DNA of 64,000 nucleotides from Hemileia vastatrix (lineage: Eukaryota; Basidiomycota; Pucciniomycetes; Pucciniales; Zaghouaniaceae), in NCBI GenBank assembly GCA_030280995.1, contig JASXTE010000268.1:1-64000 (forward strand), written 5' to 3'. The position numbers were made by a program, and so were the translations under genes. Below, one piece after another: positions 56,358 through 64,000 of the stretch. The notes beneath the pieces were generated by a model. The model was not told where the DNA came from. It searched no databases and saw only the letters and a list, made by a program, of their open reading frames with translations. How positions within the stretch are numbered: the stretch's first letter is position 1; each line of letters begins with the position of its first letter.

Positions 56358-59087
56358 CTAAGAATTCTCTCTCTGTTCGATCTCCTTCTCTCTCATATCG
56401 ACGTGAGTTTCATCCTTTTGATTCTCTTCAGTATTTCCATTCTTATTAATTTGATCCTCAGAATCAGGAGTATTAGAATTCTCCTTCCAATTGGAACCCG
56501 GATTGTCTCTTCTACCATCTTCCAACCAAAATCCATATCTTTCAATCGAACTGAAAGTCGTAGGTCTAGCCAAGACTCCCAAGACGTTTTTAAGAGTTGA
56601 GACATTTCCAAAAGGATGGTTAGATAATGAAGGACCTCCTAGAATCAATCCACAACAAGTTGGAGGTTTAGAATCCGAATCTTGAGAAGATGAATGAGAA
56701 GGTGAATCGTAGGATTTGGTCGTCGAGATTCGAATCTGTGAGAAAGAAAGAGAGGACAAGAAGAAAGATCAACACACCGATTCGTTTCATGATTGGAAGG
56801 CAGCTTTGATGTTCTCACCTGTTCAACAGTAGTAAGATTCAAAAGAATCAATCTGATATGATAACCAAACAAGGTCAAAAGGGGGAAAATGGTGACTACA
56901 GTCAAAGCGATCAATAAAACGCTGACAGGAGCTTGATTCATGGCTTTCGAAGCACTATAACCTCTACCGAAACCTGATCTTGGTAAGGGATGATCCGTAG
57001 GTCTTGTGAGGTAATAGAGATGTAAGACGCAAAATGCGATGCAAAGACCTGCCGAAATCAAAGAAAAGGTGAGGAATGAAAAGAAAGAAAAGTAATTTCT
57101 TCTTCCTATGCATGTGTTTAAGAATGTGCAATGATGATCTATGGGTTTTTTTCAAGAAAAAAAACGAAAGGGATAGGAAAGAGAAAGATTAGGAAAGAGT
57201 CCAATAATTCCAATTCAGAGCTGTGCTTTTTGATTTGCCCTTCAAAGATGATGCCCTTTGCGACTCACCAATATTCTCTACACAATTGTCGCAAACTCTA
57301 CAATGACTACTTCTGGGAGCTCTATAAGTTCCACAAGTCTCGCACCACTTCACTTTGACGTCCGTTTCTCTAATCCTAATCATTCTGGGTAATGGAACTG
57401 CCAAAGGATCTTCTGGATCCAATGCTCTGGATTCTCCAATCGAACAAGGTGGATCAGGATCCAAGTTTCTAGGTAGAATTCCTGGATCTCGCCATGCAGT
57501 GACACTGATTGGAGAGAAAGAGAAGCAGATGAAGAGAATAAAAGAATAGGAGGCATAGTGTCAGAGGTGGAACCAAGCTTCGAGGATATGAGAGTTCTTA
57601 GAAAATGATATAATTCATAATTGATGAACTGAGGAGGAAATTCTTGCACTATTGTTTTCCTCAAAGGCAATCTTTCACTTAGATTCCTTATCAATCTCAA
57701 CGATAACTCCTCTTTCTCTCTCCCCTCTCTCTTCCATCATCAACTCTCGGTCTCTAACTCACATCATATTAACAGTAGCCACCAACCAAGTATAAGCGAA
57801 AACAATCACCGGAGCTATTGAAACCTCTCTCCAAACAAAAGGAGAAACGAAACCAAAGAACAACCCACCCAAAATCAAGACCAAAGCCAAAGAACCCAAA
57901 AAAGGTAAAGGATTATCACTAGAAGTCATGATCAAACCAAATAAGAAAAATCGATTCGAACCTTGAAATTTGGTATGATTCCTTTCCTTTGTCAAACGAT
58001 GTCCTGGTAAAGATTGTAATTTGGTTGAAGATCTTCTTTGAGAAGTTGTTGAGATTTCTTGAGATTGACTGGATCTATCTATTCCTCCTCTTTGTCTATT
58101 ATTTGATTGAGTCGAAAATCTAGTTTGATTTTTGGAAGGACTGAAATTACCACCACCATTTGGAGATGGAGATGAAAGGTTGTTGAACTTCTCCCCATTC
58201 CCATTCGCACCTTGTTGATTCCTATCTACATTCAACAAAGGTTCTCTACTATATTTATTACTCTTCAAAGATCCCTTTTTGTAATAACTTTGTAAAGCTT
58301 TCGGATCCAACCCTCCATTACCATTACCATTTACGATTTGAGTGGTAGAAGAAGTAGGATCTTCTCGATCTTGATCCTGACTATCTCTGTTGTTAATAGT
58401 AGAAGCCACACCCCAAGGTGAATTAGGTCTATTTGAATCTGGTTTCCAATTTGAATTCGTAGGTCCTCCTCCTCTCTCTGATTCATTTGGTAGATTGATT
58501 GAATTGAAAGCCGGTGAAGTAGAAGTAGATTGGGATTGATGATGATTAGAGGATCTAGAATTGGATCTCTGTTGATGATTTCTGGAATCTGAGCCTGACC
58601 TGGAAAGGGATAGAGGATGTTGAGGTATAGGAGAGGTTGAACTGGAAGGATTGTTGTTTGAGTTATTATTTGGTAGAGAAGCGAAACCCCAAGTTGGGGA
58701 AGTGGACTGTTGTTTCCTCTTTGGAGCAAAGAAGGCAGCTGGAGGTAAAATGGAAGAGACTTGATTTCTAGGCCTGGATGGAACGAAGGAAGATTCAATC
58801 GAAGATGAAGATGTTCGATTCGGTAGAGAATCATCATCTACAACTCTATCCCTATCTCCATTTCCATCCATGTCTACCCCTTGCTGTCTATTGAGCTCTG
58901 TATTCGTATTGATCCCTCCGCTATCTGTAGAGTAGAAGGTGTTACTACTTGCAGATGTCTGATCTTTCAGTCCTAAACCTTGACTGGAGGAAGTGGAAGT
59001 GGAAGCGACTGGATTGGTATCTACTTGAGGATGAGAAGGAGATTGAGGATGGAGTGAATCATCTTGCTGCTGCTCATCGTTCACCAT
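56358..59087 (-). CDS. ERF2: DHHC palmitoyltransferase, Erf2 type
   Basis: Integral ER/Golgi S-acyltransferase; Erf2 palmitoylates Ras with the partner Erf4. Exons: 57763..59087, 57269..57504, 56819..57138, 56358..56735; 752 residues, intact. An N-terminal disordered region of about 370 residues rich in Ser, Asn and Gln precedes two helices (FLGSLALVLILGGLFFGF, SIAPVIVFAYTWLVATV). The Cys-rich domain then runs VKWCETCGTYRAPRSSHC and VCDNCVENIDHHCTFLN, with the catalytic Cys in DHHC, then TCIGRRNY. Two more helices and a TTVEQ motif follow, and then NHPFGNVSTLKNVLGVLARP, typical of Erf2. DHHCTF in place of DHHCPW is also seen in Erf2 proteins. The splice site falls just before DHHC. Confidence 0.9.
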
Positions 59088-59320
59088 CTGGATCCGAGTG
59101 AGCTATCTTGGGAGTGACTGAGATGATGACGTTAAGATAGTGAATCGAATAGGAGTAAGGAATCAACGTAGAAGTAGCAGTGAGGGGAAGAGGGAACAAA
59201 GGACGAAGTTGGGCTGCAGCGATCGATCTGAGCTTGGGCCTTGTTCAAATTTTGACTTTCTTCTTTTTCGACTTTACCTTTTTCTCTTGTCATCCTCACA
59301 CTCACTCACTTTACTCGAAG

Positions 59321-62205
59321 ATGAGCACTGAACGTACGCCTTTACTCAACCAGAGATCTGGTGGATTGTCAAACTCGAGGCCTCAATCAGAAGTGCCAGA
59401 TGAAGATCAAATCGCACAGGAGAGCGCCTTCTCTGCAAGTGAGTAGAGTAGGACAGAGTGGATCGAGTAGAGTAGAACAAAGCCTCAATGTTGGACCAAG
59501 GAGAAGGAGTAGAGTTGGATGTATGCCTACTCTATCTCTAGATGGACTGCTGCAGGTTGCCAGCATTGTCGATGTTGTGTGCAAATGGGATAGAAGGCGG
59601 CAGGAAGCAACTTTTTTCAAGATCCAACCTTTCAATCCACTTCACCTCACTTTTCCTTCTTTGCTTGTTCTGATCATGATACTGACTTTTGTTTTCTCTT
59701 TCAATCTCCAGTCAGAGACGCCTCTCATGGAGTCGATCCAAACTCTTCAGCTTTTGCTCCACCTGATCAGTCTCACTTTTCCATTCAACCTCATCACAGC
59801 ACTCTGGCTCCTGTAGGAGAGGCAGAAGAGGAACAGAGGAGACCTGATCTACTCATCATCATGGGGGCAATGTGGATCGGAGTGAGTTCACAAAGAGAAG
59901 GAGAAGGAAACTGTTTATCACTGAGGGGGAATGGTTGAAGGTCAAAAATTGATAACAGTCTCTACTTCAGACTTCTCAACGTAAGGATATGAGACGATTC
60001 AGATGGAATCATTGGCATCATAATCCTTTAGCTCTGATGATTTTCAACTGACTCTTCCTTTGCCTGGTAGGACTCAATCCTGTCTTTGAGTAGTTCACTT
60101 ATCTGACCTTTCTTCTCTTGCCTTTCCCTCGTTTCTTTACTCGATGGCGCTCTAGACTTTCCTAGCAGCTGTGAGTATCATAGCTATCTATCTCCTAAAC
60201 AATGACGGAAACAGTCTAAGAGTTCAAAGGGCCATTCTTCTGACAAAATTCCATCTCTCTTTTCTTCTCCCTTCCAGCTCGACGGAACGATTGTAGCTAC
60301 GATTCTAGCAACAGTAGGATCTGAATTCCAAGTTTCAAAAGAAGTAGGATGGTTAGGAACCTCTTATTTATTGACCCAAACCGCCTTTCAACCTTTATAT
60401 GGAAGGTTATCTGACATTTTCGGTAGGAAACCAGCCACTTTATTCGCCTCTTCAATCTTTTTGATTGGAAGTTTATTATGTGGTTTGTCTCGTACTTTTA
60501 CTCAACTATGTATCTCTAGAGCTATTGCTGGAATCGGAGGTGGAGGATTGACTTCAATGTCTACCATTGTCACTTCGGATTTGGTCTCTCTAAAAGCTAG
60601 AGGTACTTGGCAAGGGTTGGGAAATTTGGTCTTTGCTACTGGTGCTGCACTTGGTGAGAATCTCTAATCTGAAACAGGTTGCCTAAAGGATGATTGTGAA
60701 AACTTTTCCTTCCCTCATAGACTGACATCATTCTCAATCCCCATCGACTTCTACTCTGGTCTCTTCATTCTCTTCCAAGGTGGACCACTAGGAGGAGCTC
60801 TAGCAGATGGAGGTCTAGGATGGAGAACAGCTTTCCTAATCCAAGTTCCATTATGTGCAATCCATTTCGCAGTAGTTTCTTGGAAAATCAACATTCCAGC
60901 AGGTCCAGGTTCTGTAGTCGAAAAGATCAAGAGAATCGATGGTTTGGGAGCTTTGACTTTGGTTTCTTCAGTCACTCTAATCTTAACTGGTCTTTCTCTT
61001 GGTGGAAATGAAAGGGAATGGTCTGATAATTTGGTCGTTGGAAGTTTGGTGGTGGTGGAATCACTTTGGTTCTCTTTGTCTTGGTAGAGAAATTCGTTGC
61101 AAGAGAACCTTTGATGCCTTTGGAAGTCATCTTTACTAGAACTCCAGGATTCATTGCTTTGGCTTGTTGGTTCATTTCAATGTCTCAATTCGGTATCAGT
61201 GAGTATTGAGAAAAGTCTTAAAAATCAAAAATCAATCAATCAATCGGTGCTTTGGAAAATGAAGAATTCTTACACCTCTTTCTTGTTCTTCCCCATTTTA
61301 TTCCAGTCTTCAACATTCCACTTTACTTCTCAGCTGTCGAACAGACTTCATCTTCTTATGCTGGTCTTCATTTGATTCCAAACGCCGTCGTCGCTTCTGC
61401 TTGTTCTCTAGGTGCAGGTTTGATCATGGCTAGAACTGGAACTTATAGAAGAATGATGCTCGTTGGAGGTTTCATGGCCATTTTAGGTCCTCTTTCCATG
61501 AGCTTCTGGTCTAGATCTTATACTCCTGAACCAGTTTATTGGCTCACTATGTTGCCAGGTGGTATCGCTTATGGTTCTATCTTGACCATCACCCTTGTGG
61601 CTTTGATCGCTTCCATCGATCCAAAGGTGAGTAGAACCGACGATCTACAGAACCTTACTTCTTGCTTTGACGTGACTTGCTCTATATGATTTCTAGCTCT
61701 GACGTTTGGGTATTCTCAATTCTTTGCTTTTCAATTCTCTCAGATGATGGCAGCTGCAACTGGTGCTACTTATTTGTTCAGAGCAACTGGTAGCGTTCTC
61801 GGAATCTCCCTTTCCAACGTCATCCTACAGAATTCTTTGGCTAAGAATCTCAAGGCAAGCGGATTACCAAAGAAGGTTAGTGTCGAACGATACGATGCAT
61901 GTTTCAGAGAGATCCGTCATCATGCGACAGAATCACTGACCTGACCTGTCATTTCTTTTCTTTCTCTTTCCAAGATCATCTCTGCTATTCGTGACGATGT
62001 AGCTGCTATTCGTACCCTTCCTCACAAGCAACGTGAACTAGCCATTGAAGCCTATCAACTCTCTCTTCGTAACGTCTTCATTGCCATTACTGCTGCTGGA
62101 GTTTTGGCTTTCCTTTGTCTTCTCCCAATTCCTCAACACGCTCTACCAGGCTCAAAAGTCAAGGCTCCAGTTCAAAGAACCGAAACTATTGAAGAAGAAG
62201 ATTAG
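59321..62205 (+). CDS. MFS transporter, Vba/Fnx1 (DHA2) family, one frame break
   Basis: Proton antiporter; characterised relatives move basic amino acids into vacuoles or export drugs. Exons: 59321..59438, 59712..59881, 60156..60170 (15 nt, TFLAA), 60278..60653, 60780..61198, 61307..61626, 61744..61875, 61975..62205. The start MSTERTPLLNQRSGG contains a dileucine-type ERTPLL, common in vacuolar sorting. Motif C-like LDGTIVATILATV and QTAFQPLYGRLSDIFGRKP (motif A) follow, then SRAIAGIGGGGLTSMSTIV and about 14 helices. Exon 5 is one base short: near 61048 the frame changes from GSLVVVES to GGGITLVLFVLVEKF, consistent with a lost G in a GG(G) run. The C-terminus is acidic. Confidence 0.85.
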
Positions 62206-62585
62206 ATAGATGGATCATTCGGCTTCATTTCTCTTCAATCTCAACGTCATCCAAATAACATCTCAACGAACTTCATCTCCCCTTCTTCAACTTCCTTTTG
62301 ATCCAAACCATCAATCATTCTTTAGAGTTCCGTTTGTTCAAATCTATATTATGCTCTGATTCGAGCTTTAAATAACTCCCTATTCCTCCTGCTGCTCTCT
62401 TTAGAAATTGCTATATGAAAACTCTCTTTTTCTTCTATCTTTTCAATATGTCAAATAAATACTCAACAAATGAAATCATTCAACTATAAAGTAGTCATTC
62501 CGATCTTTGATTAGACTATTACATCAAGTAGGATAAACGAGAAGAGAAATAAAATTACAGTGGAAGCAAGAGCAAAGAAGAGCTC
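62206..62585. other. intergenic between convergent genes, nothing seen
   Basis: AT-rich 3' regions of the transporter (+) and the membrane protein (-). Confidence 0.4.
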
Positions 62586-64000
62586 TTACCAACCAGGATA
62601 GGAAAGGTTAGAGATGCTTGCCTGTTTGCCTATCTCATCCTGCTCTTGAGAAGCATCTTGACCTAAAACCACGAGCTGACTGGCTTGTAATTCGTAAGGT
62701 GAAGCTTGATGAGGGTTCGTACGTCTAGCGACAGGGCGAGAGACTCGGATTCTTCGAATTCTCGAAAGTGTTGAACGGAAGCGAGTGATGGAAAGCGATT
62801 GAGATCCTTCGAAAAACGTTTGAAATGTTCTGGTAAAGACGATCAGAAACCCAATCGTTCCAAGAATGGCAGTATTCCAAACTGCAAAGAGATTCGAGAA
62901 GGGGTGGAGTTGTGAAAAAATAAAAAATCGAAGACACTCGTACTAACGACTCGTTTTTGTTTGGAGCTCGCAACTCACTGGGAATCAAGTGCCAGATCTC
63001 GTGGAACTTGGTGAACTCGGATGACGATTTGAGGGAGGACTCGTAGATTCCGGAACATATGAAGCAGAGGTTACCAACGAAGATTGCCACGCATAGATTG
63101 AAGCAGATTGAGAACCTGGTTATGGTAGATAGCGCTTCTCGCAGCGCTTTGGATCTTTGTTCAGGAGAATCCGCATTTAAGACTTGAGCTGAAGGTGCCT
63201 CGATGGAAGGAAAGAACCTAGATTGAGCGGCTCTATCAAGAGGAAAGGGTAGGCAGGCTATCAGTACAAGTGACGAACTGAATTGAATTGAATGCTTGAA
63301 TTACGCCAGGTGGGCCTCTTGTTGGCTTGTAGAGATACTGGCGGAAGTGACGAGTGACGACGCTCGACGCTCGAACGTAGACCTTGACGAACCGACTTCA
63401 CTCACCGCATTTCTTCTTCTGCTGCTGCCATTTCATTTTCCTGTGCTCGCAACGTATTCCAACTGGCGACTCTTCTTTCCATCTCTTCCACGTTGAGGGA
63501 TAGAGCTGCCGAAGGCTTGGGGCTTCCAAACAGCTCACGAATCTCTTCGAGTTGAGATCTCAAAGATCGAGCTAGAAGGAAAACACCTGCCGAGTAGGTC
63601 ACCAAGAAGGCGGATGAGACGAGGAGTAGAATGAAGAATCCGACAGAAACCCAATAGTAGGCTTCCACAAATTTGATCCTGATAGCCAGTGCTGTATCTA
63701 ATTGGGCTTGAGAGATTGGAGTCGACACATCTTGAAGAAGAAGAGCCTGATCTAGCTCCTTCCAAGCCGTCCAAGCATTCGCTGTGTTGGGAAGCAGAGA
63801 GAATTAGCTTACATACAAGAACCAGAAAGAGTGCAGGACGAAATGATACTCACCATAGTGTATTCCGCTCACGATCCCACTCCCTACTATTCCAACAGTA
63901 ACGACAAGGGGCAATCCCAGAGCTATAGCATTGATTTGAAAGCTTGAAGGCATGAAACGCTTGAAGTTGAAGCCTCCTTCCTTTGTGACCGATCTCATCA
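62586..64000 (-). CDS. four-TM membrane protein, unknown, possibly partial at the right edge
   Basis: Four exons (63854..63998 or beyond, 63406..63781, 62979..63232, 62586..62881) join in frame. Predicted helices are INAIALGLPLVVTVGIVGSG, YYWVSVGFFILLLVSSAFLV, FSICFNLCVAIFVGNLCFIC and TAILGTIGFLIVFTRTFQTF. Between helices 2 and 3 lies a charged, probably coiled loop (QLEEIRELFG, VEEMERRVASWNTLRAQENE). The C-terminal tail is basic then polar. An ATG at 63996-63998 could be the start, but the frame may continue outside the window. No recognised family; the four-helix layout recalls fungal seven-TM-like and tetraspan proteins, without specific support. Confidence 0.65.

Overview
The window is nuclear DNA of a fungus, most probably a basidiomycete. 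Genes sit close together on both strands. They carry many 50-120 nt introns with GTGAGT-type donors and include several micro-exons of 12-15 nt. The content is typical of the group: a long-type unspecific peroxygenase, an HsbA-like surface protein, a fruit-body-type small secreted protein, a sedolisin, plant-type DAHP synthase and F-box-like/LRR proteins. I cannot place it below phylum level.

Layout. 1-8 kb: a small N/Q-rich protein, ribulose-phosphate 3-epimerase, then a divergent pair of secreted peptide genes. One of these is a precursor with seven tandem repeats separated by dibasic (Kex2-type) sites, each repeat encoded by its own exon pair. 8-20 kb: the splicing factor Prp19, a candidate small subunit of serine palmitoyltransferase, a GAF hybrid histidine kinase, an F-box/LRR protein and a candidate small four-exon gene. 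20-36 kb: peroxygenase, a second F-box-like protein, the exon-junction-complex factor PYM, an extended SDR reductase, DAHP synthase, a tail-anchored MOSC protein, nine-finger TFIIIA and HsbA. 37-48 kb: a BTB-like protein, an SPX phosphate transporter, a degenerate SDR, a sedolisin with an internal 253-bp duplication and a fruit-body-type protein. 49-64 kb: a TKL-like kinase with C-terminal C1 domain, a GRDP/DUF1399 protein, an Erf2-type DHHC acyltransferase, a Vba/Fnx1-type MFS carrier and a four-TM protein cut by the right edge.

The genes look like an ordinary euchromatic mix and not one pathway. The exceptions are the peptide pair at 3.8-7.5 kb, which shares a promoter region and a precursor plan, and the secreted set (peroxygenase, HsbA, sedolisin, fruit-body-type protein).

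Caution on sequence quality. At least 16 one-base frame breaks, most in short homopolymers, interrupt otherwise well-conserved genes and are concentrated in the first 17 kb. Most genes to the right are intact. The breaks look more like uncorrected base-calling indels than real decay, so the broken genes are annotated as genes with the breaks noted. Exon borders were inferred by eye from splice signals, frame continuity and family conservation.
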